Source of the DNA: Viscum album
Taxonomy: Eukaryota; Streptophyta; Magnoliopsida; Santalales; Viscaceae
Assembly (NCBI GenBank): GCA_963277665.1
Contig: OY728143.1
Span: 538,628,394-538,692,393, forward strand
Direction: 5' to 3'
DNA: 64,000 bases
Below are positions 45,001 to 59,200 of this stretch, piece by piece (positions within the stretch are counted from its first letter, which is position 1; each line of letters opens with the position of its first letter). The translations under genes were made by a program, and so were the position numbers. Below the pieces are notes generated by a model. It ran no database searches. It had not been told where the DNA came from and worked only from the letters and a program-made list of their open reading frames with translations.

Positions 45001-47195
45001 CACTATCTAGGCCACCAGATTCTTCTCCCACCTCTCTACAAGAGGGGGGAGTTTTTGCACTCTTTGTCCCATGGGAAGGAAGAACTAGCGTATCATGATA
45101 CTTATCCTCCATTTCCTATTATTTTCATATCCCCAAATGTTTCAGTTCTCTTCTAAGAAGCGACTCAATTTTCACTGATCCCAAATGAGATAAGTTGTGC
45201 TGCAGATCTGTGTATGTTTACCATGGTGGCTCGTTATTGTCTTCATCCACCGTCTGAGGACGCGTTTTCTCAGGTCATTTCAAAATTTTGGGAAATTCAT
45301 GAGCGTCCGGTTGTTGGGTTACTCGATCGACGACATATTATGGTTCGGTTTGGCTCGTTGGATGATTTGATCATCCCATGGTCTCGGGCTCCTAGAAGGT
45401 GCGACGACTCTTCCTTTTATTTCTTCCGTTGGGATTTTTAATTTCATATGCAGCGCGACCCCTTGTTGGTTGCTACCTGGATAAGTATTCTCGGTCCCCC
45501 CCTTTCATTTCAAAATCCTACAATTCTCTGTGCAATTGGCAACATGATTGGAAGATTTCATTGCTCAGATCAATGGACCGAGTCCGTGTCTCACCTGGTG
45601 TGCCCACGAATATGTGTTGAGGTTGACGTTGTGAGACCCCATGTGAGTTGTGTCTGGATAACTGATGAGAAAGAGTTTAGATGGATGCTAGAGGTAGTTT
45701 TTGAGTCTTGGATGATGTTCTGTGCGATGTGTAAATGTTTCAGGCACTTGGAGGATTTTTTCCATAGGGGTAGGCTGGTTTCTCACTCACAAGGGATGGG
45801 AAAACACAGTGGGGACGGTTGTGGGGTGCGTGTTGTTGTCAAGTCGACTCAGGTGGCTATGAAGGATGGCCCTATGGATGTTGATGGGGATACCAATCCT
45901 GGAGTTTCATCTGGGAAGGGGACCGTTTGGACTCTGTGTACTCTGAAGGAGAGCTGGTTGAAGCGCAACCTGCTGGACATACAGAGAAAGGGATGAGGCA
46001 GGTTATGATTGATTTTGTGTCAGGTCTTGCAAGTGGATTGAAGATAGTGCAGGCACCTCTAAACCCATCAGTCCTGCAAGTCTATGACAGAAGGAAAGCT
46101 GATCTTGGAATTGAGTCAAGGTCTTTGGCTGGGACTAGTGCATACAATCCGGTCCTCTCTAGGGATAATTTGGCCTCTTTGGAGGGTGATCCGTAGAATA
46201 TGAGCAGTGGTCCAAATAATGCAGGCCGAACAAGGGAGGGTGCTTTCCTGGAGGATGCTGTCATTAGTATTGCCTGTGCTGTGGAGGAGAGGTTTCTAAA
46301 ATAATCATATGTCGATCATGAGTTAGAAAAGGTGGTTGGTGATGGGAGTGATTTGAAGGTGCAGTATCCAACTGAGTTGCAACCCCACCCATGGAAGCAG
46401 GGGACTGTTATTGAGCTTAACAATCATTTTGTTGGTTTGTTTATGGATGATGTGGGGTTAGACTGAGAAGGGGCTCTGTCTGTGGGTAGAAAAGCCTTAG
46501 AGGGGCAGAGTGTTGTGGATTCAGATGGTTCTGTTGTACCAGTGAATGGAAGGAGGATGGTGTTGATGTTCCTCCAATTGAATCAACTTGAATTTGTTTG
46601 CAAGAGTTGGGTAATGGGAAAGACGCTAACACTGAGGGTGTTTTTTCAATAAATGCATATGGAAGCACTTCACAAGAGGCTGTTGCTGGTGATATATTCA
46701 TGATGTGTGGGACAAATGTTGGCTTCACGCTTACGAGTAACTCACACTGTCTTTATATGCTTGATTCAATCATTCAATCTCAACAGGAATGAGGTGTGGA
46801 AGAGGGTTACTGTATAGTACCCATTTTGGGAAAATGGGTAGATTGTATAGATAGTGACAATGAAAATGAAGGTGGCATGGTCCGGGCCTCCTACAGTGAT
46901 GTTGTTCAGGGTGGGAAAAGAAAGGTGTTTGGGAATGCAGAAGTGATGAATGCCCCAACATGAAGAAGGCCGAGGAGGGACTATTCTTATTTGATAAAGC
47001 CAATGACTACCAGGTCCTCCATTGGGGGGGGGGGGAGGTTGGGCTGAGCGGTCTGCAAAGGAATTTCTCTCTTTGGAGAAGTTGAATATCAGAAAGAAGT
47101 ACGCCAAGATTTTGCGACATTACGACAGCTCAGACTGGGAATTGGCTATTGCGAATGATGCAATATATCATGGGTATGGTGACAGAAAAATATGA
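45001..47195 (+). pseudogene. DUF4283 plus CCHC zinc-knuckle protein relic (LINE ORF1-like)
   Basis: Proteins of this family bind nucleic acid and are known mostly as ORF1-like products of plant LINEs or genes derived from them. One frame runs from 45001 to 45996 with only two stops (45154-45156 and 45439-45441). VGLLDRRHIMVRFGSLDDLIIPWSR (in pieces, 45318-45385) is the DUF4283 core. FRWDF, then WISILGPPLSF (45478-45510), matches FKWTPDF and WIxLPGLPLxF. CAIGNMIGRF and LVCPRICVEVDVV (to about 45630) match L..IG..IG.PL and ARVCVE.DL. CAMCKCFRHLEDFFH (45721-45768) is the zinc knuckle with its last Cys read as Phe. After 45927 the coding part shifts frame (45927-46196) and goes on with several more breaks to 46792. 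A final open segment with RSAKEFLSLEKLNIRKKYAK (47047-47106) ends at TGA 47193-47195. No endonuclease/RT ORF2 follows. A domesticated gene gone dead, or a 3'-truncated LINE, would both fit. Confidence 0.8.
47024..47035 (+). repeat. 12-G homopolymer in the DUF4283 relic
   Basis: Twelve consecutive G lie in the coding part of the relic. In one reading it encodes a Gly run, and any length change would shift the frame; the frame with RSAKEFLS downstream differs from that upstream. It could be a real run or a sequencing/assembly length error. Confidence 0.85.
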
Positions 47196-47249
47196 GGTGT
47201 ACTTGTCATTTGACTTTGGTGAACTTGTCTATTGGATTTTCATTTATTT

Positions 47250-47255
47250 AATAAA
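47250..47255 (+). terminator. Possible AATAAA polyadenylation signal
   Basis: AATAAA is 55 bases downstream of the last stop of the DUF4283 relic, a normal distance for a plant transcript end. Given the AT content, this hexamer is frequent by chance, so it is only weak support. Confidence 0.3.
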
Positions 47256-50200
47256 TGGTCAGAGGAATGCCTCTGATTGAGTTTCTTGGAAGTCATATGA
47301 TATGACATATTTTGGTCAAGATACTGATAAAACAGAATGGTTATCGAAAAAGTTCAAAATAAATAAAAATTATTGAAGTATGTACTTTTATTTACAATCT
47401 CAATTGTTTTTATTAATTAATTATATTTGATGATGTTCATTGAATTTTTATATATGGTATAAAAAATATAATTCATTTATGCCATTTTCATAATCTTCAA
47501 CCTTTTTGACCACCAATAATATGGTTGGAAGAGAACATTTATGATTTCTATATGGTCATAATAGAATAATACAACAGTAAATAATATTTATCCATTTGTG
47601 AGTTATATGAAAAATCTCATGGTATTCAATGATTTTATGCAAAATGATGAATATATTGTTTGTGGAATTGATTATATTATTATTTTTTAAAAATGGACTT
47701 TAAAAATCCATGGAAAAAATGGTGTACTGTATATTAAATATCCATAAAATGTGTTTTTTATTTGGAATTGGTGTTTGATTGGTGCTGAGATTATTCTTTA
47801 CAATGTGATACATTTTATTACAATAATACACATAAATCTGTTGAAATATTATTTTAAAAACATAAGATGTCTTGGAAGCAATTTCAAGGATTAAATGAGT
47901 TCAATATTGATTTTCCACATTCCCAGTGATTCCATAATTTCATTTTATATTGATTCTTCTTGTATTGTATCATTATCGATTATAATTGTGGGAATATTAT
48001 TTACCAATATATTTATTTATTTGGTGTGTTTTTTATAGTAACAAATTACTTATAAAATAATCCGCCCCATCCTCATTTTTTTATTCTTAACAAGGATTAT
48101 ATTCTTGAATATGAATTATTTTTATTACCCATGATCATCATCCTCTCATTTTGGATAACATGATTCATCTTTAGGTTCTTAATCAAGATATATATCTTTT
48201 ACAATTATTTTTGTAAATGTATTTTAATTTATCTTGAGGTTGTAATGTTTTTGGGATAATATAATTCAGAGGATTTTGGTTTAAATGTAAATTAGATTAA
48301 AATGTGTTTTAAAAAATAGCTACTCAATTCCATATCTAATCAATATAGTTTTTTTATTGTTGAATTTTTTTCATTCACCCTTTTATAGATTTTCAAATAA
48401 TTTACTATAATATATAGGGGATGGTTTTTTTGATATTATGAATTTTGTTTTATTGGTTTTAGGTAATAGTTTTGGGTTTTGGAACTGTTGGTTTAGTTTT
48501 TTATTGGGGAATGTTTAAGTAAATAATTTGGTATGGTGTATATATATATTCTTCTAGCATCCATATCCATAATATAGTTTATTATGATCATCTTATCCAT
48601 GGTTTTATTAAATATAAATAGATATATTTTTTATTTATTCAATTTAATTGTACATCATGATACAAGTAAATTGCTAGGATATGAGATTAATCCATTGATC
48701 CTATATTTTTGATTGTTCACTAAAATACTTCAATAAACCCTATGTAAAAAATTTAAATATATCCTCATATTTTCCGTGTTATTAAATGTATTATAAATTT
48801 ATTTTTAGTTCCCCGTTTTGTAGTCAACATGTAACACGGTAATTGTTTATCTACTTTTGAGATCTTTCACTTTAGTAGTTTCATTTTTTTGGGAGATATA
48901 TATTGTTTTCTTTACAACTATTTATCTAATATCTATTCATGAATTCTGTGATTTTAAATTTTTTGGGAGGAATCATTTTGTTTGGGTTTCATTGATTCCC
49001 ATGTTCTAGTATCTAGCCCTAGTGGATTGGGAATTTTCAATGGGTATGTGGTGGTTTGGTCTGTGCATGTGTTTTTGAATGTATCCCGGTTGGGTTTTTA
49101 AAATTTTAACTATGTGGTTAAAAATTGAGACATGTTTTGTCTAAATATTATAATGAAATATGAAAAAATATATCCATAATGATAATTTTTATAATTATAA
49201 ATTTATATATAATTAATGTAAATTTTTAAAAAAATCTAAAGCAGTAAATAAAAAATTAATGAAAAAAATAAATGATATTAAAATATTCATAGAAATATAA
49301 TTTATTATCCTTAATATGGTCCATTTATTTTATATATTTATATATATGGAAGGGTATAAAATAATTTATTTATTTTTTAACATTATTTTTTGTCCGGACA
49401 TTATTAAAATTTAGTTAAAAAATATTTTTAAAAATTTAGAGTAATGATATTTCGTAATAAATAACACATTATAAAATTATAGGAAAATTATAATAATATT
49501 ATCTTAAAATATATAATTAGGATCTGGTTTATAATATCATCAATGCTCTAGTTATGGGTTTTTTATTTATAGTAGCCACATGCTCCATCAAATTTTAGAA
49601 AAAATTGTTTTCATGGTACTTCTAATAAGGGTCACGGGGTGCTAAAACAAATCGATATGTGTAAAAATGAGATATAAAATATTCCATGAATTAATGTGTG
49701 AGAGTAAATATACTCATTCTCATCTTATATTTTAATAATTTTTTTTTATGTTAGCATCAATATTAATTGACATTAAATTTTTATTTTAATAAATTCAATG
49801 TTTACTCATCCCCTCTATAAAAAAAATTAATATATTATTATAATTAAATAAAATAGAAACCCCATTTAATTATATCATGATCTTCCCAAATCCCATAATA
49901 CCAATCCTAACCATGATTAAGAGTAATTAATCTACAATAATAAAATAACAAGTTGTCTGATTGTGTAAATAAAAGGTTGTTTTCTCAAGACAAGGTTTCA
50001 TTCTTAACTGAGATTTTTTATATATCATCTTATTACATTATCAATTCATCCATAAACATGATTAAATTAAAAAATCAATATAATAAACCTAAATAAATTT
50101 CATTATTTTATTGTCATAAACTATATTCATCTTCATATTTTATCTAATAGAAATACAATTCATCGTTCATATGATCGGAAGACTACCACCTTGTAGATTA

Positions 50201-53200
50201 TAGTCTATAGTTTCCCATCACAACCTCTCACAAATAGAAATAATGGTATAATTAATGTTAATAAATATTATATATACGAAATATTAATCATTTTTTAAAA
50301 TATAATAACATTTACATTCTTCACATTCGATTCCCAAAAAATGATAATGTTTTTCATGCATATATGTGGACTACAACATCCAAAGAGAAATGTGATTCAA
50401 TTTTCATCCTCGTATCCGTTGTTTTGTTTATATATATATATGTGAAATTTTTTAAATAGTTACATATTTTATTATTATTATTATTATTTAATTTTATATC
50501 AAAATTAAACTTCATTCCATAATAATAATTGAAAAATGAAAAACTATTCAAGTGTACATATAACATGAAAAATCTAAGATGGCAATACAGTAAATTTTGT
50601 AAGAAAATATTTTATGTTTAGTATTAAAAGTGTTATTTTTTATAATAATAATTGTAATTTTCTTATTGTTATTTTATATATGAAAGAATATTATACCATA
50701 TAACATTGGTAAATATCTTGAATACATTTTGAATGTATTGATTGAATGTTATTAAAATTAAAAAAATCGGCTTAACTAAATATGTAAATAAAAATTACTT
50801 CATAATAAATAATAAAAATAGTTTATGTACGAGAGATTAGTATATAAATTTTTCCTAATGAAATCAAATTATTTTTATCAGTCTATTATTGATGTGTTTA
50901 ATGAAATTTATAATAGGTCTAGACTCGAGGAATGGGATTTTATCTCAATTTACCTCCATTGTTGAATATTTTACATTTATGAAATAATTTATATTTTAGG
51001 GATAATAAAAAACAACTTTAAAATGTTGTATCATCAATAATTCATAATTCCTGAAATTTTATGATTAAATTTAAATTTTTTATACATTGGAATTGGATAT
51101 AAATTTTAGAAAGTGGTTATGGGTTTAGTAGCATACTTTTCATTCATTGGGTTATTATTATTATATATTTACATTATCACACTATGATTATTTTCTATTT
51201 AATTTATAAATATTATTATTATACATTATGAATGTAATTTTTTATATTTACAAATAATAAACAAAAGCAACCAATTTATAAATTATCAATTCAATGATAT
51301 AAACATTTTAAAGGTTATTCCCATTCATTAGTTCATATGTTAATGTTTTTCACCTATCTTCTTTTATAACCTTAATATACATCCAATTTAATATGTCATA
51401 ACCTTAATATAATTATTTAAATTAAATTTAATATTTTATACTATGTAATTTTTAAAAGAGGTATTATAATTGAAATGTTACCTATGTAGAAATGGAATTA
51501 TGTTGAATTATCTGTCCTTTATGAGATAGTATATTTACAATGTTAATTATAGGAAAACCATTTCTTGATATTTTCATGAAACAAATATAATTTCTTATCC
51601 AATGCTTATTAATGTTTTTAAATTATTTAATTTCCTATTCCACCATTGTGGATTAATAAACATATAATGATTTAATTTGAATGTGATATCTATAATATCT
51701 CTACTTTAAGATAAGTAATTTATCCTTTACATGTACATTTATTCTGAATCATTTATTGAAATATTATATTATATAAATTAATGATTTAATAATGATATTT
51801 TAAAGTATTATTGACGTTATTTTAAATATGATTAAATAAAATTTTACTATCATCTTCCAAATGGGTCACTTATTACTCCCATTACAAACTGTAAGAAAAT
51901 GATTTTTATTTTTATCATATAAAATATGAATAGAATTTCCATCCATAATAGAAATTATTTTCATTGAATAAAAATTTAATATTATCAATGGATATTATCA
52001 AATAGAAGTATTTTCTTGATATTTTATGAATATTCATTTATTATAAGTATATTTTAAGGTTGGCTATTTATTTTCCTGAATAAGATATTTTAATGATCTT
52101 CCAAAAAATATTTAAATTCATTATTGTTATCAACCCATTATGTTACATATTATCAAAAGGATACAATTTTATTAATTCCATTTTTATTATTTCTCAAAAT
52201 GGATTATTGTTATTACCAAATATTTATATATAGAAAATTTCATTTCCATGTGTTAATAATATTATGAATTTAATAGTGGATGATTCTATTTATTTTATCA
52301 TAAAATGAAAACACTATGTAATTTATTTTCATTATAGTTTATGATAATTTTCGTTGATTATGGGTGGTTAAATTATATTATGAGGGTTGGAGAGTCCAGT
52401 ATTTCTCTCCAATGCATTGCATAATGGGACAAAGATAACTAAATATTGGTTTCCTAAGAGATTAGGGGAGTATACATCGTGAGTTATTCAAATTTCAATT
52501 TTTATTATCATTTTATGTAAACATGTATGTTTACTGTATGTGTATTCATGGTGGTTATCCCATTATTATGTGGGATATCAAAATAAATGCCGTATTTTAC
52601 GGTAGGATTTTTTAATTGCATTCAATGGTTTCATTCTTAAATCAGTTTATTTAATAATTTAGTATAATGATATTTTTTTAATGAAATATATTTTATATTT
52701 CTCACGGGTGAAAATAAAATTGGTTTTATTGTTAACTTGACAATTATCGACATCATATTTCTCATGATTATTGATTCTGATGACCAATTCCTTTTTAAAT
52801 AATTATTCCTTGATTCATAACTAATTTTATTGGTATTTAGTATTATGAGTTACATTATTGAATTATCATTCTCTATAATTATATCAATATTCACATTTAT
52901 TCATCTTACTCTTACTGATGACATTTAATTACTAGTTATTATCATTACCCATTCTATGTATTTAGATAAAAATTATTATGATTCATTTTTCTCTTGTTAT
53001 GAATAATTATTTTGTCCTACAAATATTGAAATATTTATAATTTTATTGTTGATGATGTACATCATATTATAAAAAAATTTATGAATCCTTTGGTTTAGTA
53101 GTTTTCTTAATTTTTTAGTACTACAAACCCCAAAAGATCCTTTCATATATATGTAGTCTAATAATTCATCCTAATTTCTTATTATTTGGGCGGAAAATAT

Positions 53201-56200
53201 ATTTTCACAGTTATTATTATCAATGCTAGTTATTAAAAATTTATGAATCTAATATCAGATCCGGGAGTGATGTTCGTATCTATTAAAATATTAATATTTT
53301 AAATATCTAGTATGATGATATAATTTGAAAAATAGACAAATATAATAAAAAATAAATTAGGTGTAATAATTTATATGGTATATTTATGGTGTATTCTAAT
53401 ACTAAAAAATATGTTTCCAAATCATTGGAGGATTTGATATCTCTATAATACGGTACTTACGAATAGTTTTTCCACTGAAATTAGGAAGGATGGTGGAGCA
53501 TAGTTGAATCAATGGTTTATTTATGGGAAATTATATCAATTATTTGTTAATATCAAAAAATAATTTAGTGATTATCTATATATTATTTTAAACCTACTAT
53601 CACTCATATATAGTAAATTTAATATGAGTGAAATATAACAAGATTTTTATAATGATTGTACCTAAGCAAGTTACCAAATCCATGAAGTTATAGGGATGTC
53701 AATGTGAATCATTTTCCACTATAATCATCTAAATATTATAGTTTAATTGGGGGGAGGTCCTTTGTTACATAAGAATTCACCCCCACTAATATCTCTTTAC
53801 CACATGAATATATTTGTTCACTATGTTTTAATATTTGGAATATAAGTTTACAATTCTTAAAATATTCTTCTAAAAATTATATATTTTTAGTCCTTCTACA
53901 TGTAAAGCGTGAATATAATGGTCCTACAATATTTGGTCCCCTCAACTCAACGTTCTCATTCATTGAACCAACGATTTTTTCTATTATTATAGGTATGTAT
54001 GAAGGTAAAATTGAACACTAAAAATACTATTATAGACTATTACAATGAATTTTATTCAATGTTATTCACCATTATTATAAATTAATTTCATCTAATTATT
54101 TGGTGGAACAAAAATGAATTTTTTTATATCCCACTCATATTATATATTTTGTTTGAATTCAAAGGCATCCATATATTACAAAATAATTACATCATAAAAT
54201 CCTTTACTATATTAAGAATAAATATTAATCACTTTTTTGGAATATCTGATACAAGATAAACATCATTAAATCCTATATATTGAACATTGACCATAATCCT
54301 CTGTAACATCACAATGGTTTGGAATATTAAATTTCCATGTCAATTCAATTAGTGTATTCTAGTGAATGTGATTCCAAAAACAACACTATATTCTTAAATG
54401 AGGGTTTTAATAGATATATATTATCTTAATAAACTATATAACTAATTTCATCGAAAAAACGGATATCGATCATGTTACTTCGGCTATCTAAATCCATTTA
54501 ACATAAATCATATTCTATTTTCATATAGTAGTAATATACAACCATATCATCTATCCTACTCAACATTTATCTTTATAATATTTTTTATATGGTTATTTCA
54601 AATATGTAGGATAATGTATATGAAAGTGACCTTTCATAGATCTAACATTACAACATCGAATTTCAAAATGATAGAGAATTTTTCATATAAAACTCTAAAA
54701 TGATATCATTAGATTTATAATCTGTTATTTACCATAAAAAATCATTAAAAAATAACTGCAAAAAATAAAACACCTTCAATTTTCTTTATTGACATAAATA
54801 CCCTTTAAGATATTATAAAAACATAACACTAATCATCACTCATTAATTTTACATTACATCATATCACAAACGTTTTTAGAGTTAGATATTTTTAGAAGGC
54901 ACAAAAATGGTTATGATGGGAAACATCCTTTGAATTTAGTTAACTGAGTTTCTATAGATAAAACTTATGTATAAATGTAATTCAACAAATAATTTTATTA
55001 GAATTAGTTTTTTCAAAATTTTATAACTTTTACACATATATTATAAATGTACCACATTTAATTTTCTAAAGGAAAATTATTGATGACAGATAGAAATCTT
55101 ATGATTAAATGTTTTGATCTATTGTATTCTATCAAGTTGTTTTAATGGTTTATTATATATTTATTGTCACATAAAATATTTAAATGGATTTTTAATGTTC
55201 TTATTCAGGTCATCCGTCTAAATATTCATAGAAATAATTTTAGTTAAATGAACTATTAGAAAAAATATATTTTCAATATATTTTAATATATATTATTAAG
55301 TTTTTTTAGTTTTACACGGAACACTTTACTCCCCTAAAGTGAATGTTCCATTGAATGTTTAATTTTTCATTATAGTCACCATCTATATCAGTGTTTGTCA
55401 ATATATTTAAATAAATCATATTAATTCACTAATATATAAATGCTCATTATTAATTTTAAATATCGTAACTCAATATTTTGTAACTCATTTATAATTCATT
55501 TAGATGAATTTATTAGTTGGATCACAATGTGTCTGAATAAAATTTTTCATTCCTAATTGTATATAGATCGAGTATAACCACAATAATATCATAAAGTTAT
55601 ATCAGCATAAATAATTCACAATATTCTTTATTTCTCATCATTAACATAATATAAATACTATGAGAAACATTATTTGAATCTTCCATAACAATAATCACCT
55701 ATATCTCCATGACATATAATTCCTATGAATGGAATATATAAATTAATTTTTCTACATCATGTTTCTTAATAATTAATCTAATCTTAATAATCCTTGAATT
55801 TTAATTTTATAATATAATTTTCATTAATAACTCATTACGATAACTCACAAGATCATGAGAATTAAATATTTCATCATTTTATAAATTTATTATTAGAATT
55901 ATAGAAAATGAATCCTCAATGTATAACTTATTATTAAATTTTCCATTCATAATTTCCTTTATCATCATGAAATTATAATGTTTTCTTTAACATGAATAAG
56001 GGAATTCTTCTACCAATAATCATTTTTATTGGTATTAAATACCATAACTGAATTTACATTATTTTTGAGATCCATTTTTCTAGTAAATTCAGCTTATTTT
56101 ATTTCAATATTAATTTATAATAATTTTTCATTCAAATATAAAAGACTTATATCTTATGAATAATGATAACATTAAATATTTAGATGGTATGATGAATTAG

Positions 56201-59200
56201 AGTAATGGAATAAGATAATTTAAAATTTACACCTCCCCCTATGAATATTCCATGGAAACCAAATTTCTAAACATAATTGATTAATCCATTTTCATTATTC
56301 TTGACTACCCATTTATTCAAATAAAATATATCATAAAATAATATAATATAAACCATATTTTTATCCTTATAAGTTTTATTTATTTAATGAATCATGTATT
56401 TTTATCCATTAATTGTGATCAACAATAGTTGATAGCATTCAAGGATTAAATTTTGAGAAAACACACTTGTGAATTTCTATAGTTACTTTTCAATTCAAGT
56501 GACCATCTTCAGCACATAATGTATTGATATTACATGTTTGAATATTGTTTTTTAGTATATGATATAAATATTTTTATTTTATTTTTGAAAACCTATATCA
56601 TCACTCGATTCAACAGTAAATGTTTTTATAATGATTTTATCTAACCTATTATACCATCAGAATTTTATAGTATTGATTTTTACAGATTTTATTGAATTAT
56701 TATATCCTCCATTATATTCATAAGATGGATTGATATTATTTCATGTATCTTTTATATCAAATGATTCCCCAATTTTTAAATCCTTAGTCCAATGACTATA
56801 ACACCTTTTATTGGTAGGGTAACCCTTTGAAATTACTCGAGGATATATTTCATAAAAAATTAATATTTTCTAATTTTTAGCATCATTTAGTGTGGTAATA
56901 TAATAAATTTTAATTTGTTGACAATTCCATAATTATTTTGACCAATATTCATGTGGTAGTTTCATATTCTATTTTTTGTTATCATCTTCTATATTTTACC
57001 AACACTGATGTAACTTCAATATCGATGAATTTTCATTCTATTTTATACATAGAAATTATATAATGTCTTATTTCCTCCAAATATATTTTTTCTCTATTAC
57101 AATATTATTTTTATTTTGGATTCATAATAAATATAATGATATATTTTTCATTTCATTGGAATTCAATCTACATTTTCATATTCTAGATTTTTGAAACATT
57201 GTTCTTTTCAAAATAAAATTTTATATACACATAAATTCAAACATCATAATATGTATTTTTCAACATCAAAAAATCTAGTAATTCTGGTGAATTATTTGGT
57301 AATGTTGATTATGTATAAATGACCCATTTAGAAATCATGCCTATTTATCCACATACAGTGGAATGTATATATTATAATGTTTTTATGGATTGATCTTATA
57401 CCCTTTAATATTTTACTTAAACCACATATTATTTTTAATAATAATCACATATATTGATTACATGATTTTTCATGGAATGTTAACGTTTTACATGTTCATT
57501 GATATTTTTTAGTTTATACTAGCATTGATGGCCTTGTCATCAATGCTATAACATATTTTCATATTTCTGGGTTAGATTGAATCAATAAATCCCATTATAT
57601 ATAAAGTAGTGATTTTAATATTTTTTTGGTATTTAATTTATATAATTTATATTATTAATGAATAAGATTACACTAAAATTTATTTAGTAAATACATTTTT
57701 ATTATGATCACATGGACTTGTTATGTTTTGTATTTTCAGTTTATGCCTTTTATTAATGCTATTCCACTTCATTTTATTTTTTGGAAACTGTTATCTCAAA
57801 TTGTAATTGATCTTCTATTTTTATCACAATTGTTTCACTGTGTTTCTAGCTCATGTGTGATATATGTTTAACATCGACTATAATGAATCTATGACATTAA
57901 TTTTGAAATAGAATTTAGTCTTCTGTAGATAAGAAATATAATCCCATTAACTATATTTCGTATTTTCTATATTTCACTCACAATGAATGGAGTGTTCTAC
58001 GTATACTTTTAATTATATCATCATCACATTTACCAGTCGCATCATATCATCCAGTAAAATCATATAGGAAATCAAATAAATTTAATTTTCAATATTTTAT
58101 GACTTATATATCATCCATTAATGTGAATTTTATCACATATTACATTTGATTTGTTTTTATTTTAATTTACACTATTTCCAACTGAAAATATGACAACATC
58201 ATGTATATAACATATTAATCAAGAAATTATATGACTTTTTCATATAGATTCATGGGAACCAACAATATAAATTTACCCTTAAATTATATAATAGATAGAT
58301 GTTCTAGATATAAATATATTTTTTTTCAATAAAATTTATGACTTAAATCTACATCTTGTGGAGATAAAACTTATTTATGAGGTCATTTCTAAATTTCATC
58401 AGTTTAATGGATTAAATTTTCATTTTATCCTCATTAAATACTCTCTCATGTTATAATGAGAATCATATATTGATATTATTAAATAATTTATATTCATAAT
58501 TACCATGAAAATATTATTTCATTGAATATATTTTTTATAAGATCTTGATGAATTAGCATTAATAATAATTTTTCCATAGAAATCAATATTATTTTAGTTC
58601 AAAATCAAAATATATTCAATAAATTCAGTTTTTTTTATTTTCATATTTTTTGGAATATTTATTAAATAAAATTCCCTAAAAAATTTATTATTCTTATTCA
58701 TTCGAATATGAGGTTTTGGATATCCACATCTAATTAATAATTCATTTTTAGTAATATTTTATTCCATTAATTATTTAGATTTATATTAAATATTCATATC
58801 ATAATTTCCTCTATCCTTATGGAATTTTTATCAAGACAAGTTAAAATATTTTATATTAAGAATTTTTATAATAAATATAAGTCAAATTGTTTTTTCGCCC
58901 ATGTTTTTTCCTCATGTATCACTATATCAATGATGTTCATGAATTTATCTATAATTATTTCATTAGTAGATATATCATCCAAATAATTATCAAGAATTTA
59001 TTTTATAAAAACAATTTCATAATTAGAGTGAAAATTCATTTTACTTCATACTATTATATTTAAATATTTTTATTCATATTCCACTACAACATCTAATTTT
59101 TTTTTCTCATTTCCATCTTCTTCATATTATTTTCTTTTATTCATTATGAAAAGATGGAATAGTTTCCAACTATACATCACAAGAATTTTTTTAATGAATG

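Noticed and set aside
46766..47107. 113-codon Pro-containing open frame on the - strand
   Set aside because: The Pro run is the antisense of the G12 tract in the DUF4283 relic, and the + strand carries the coding-like sequence.
50354..50566. 70-codon open frame with an Asn run
   Set aside because: The run comes from the TTA microsatellite and nothing else supports coding.
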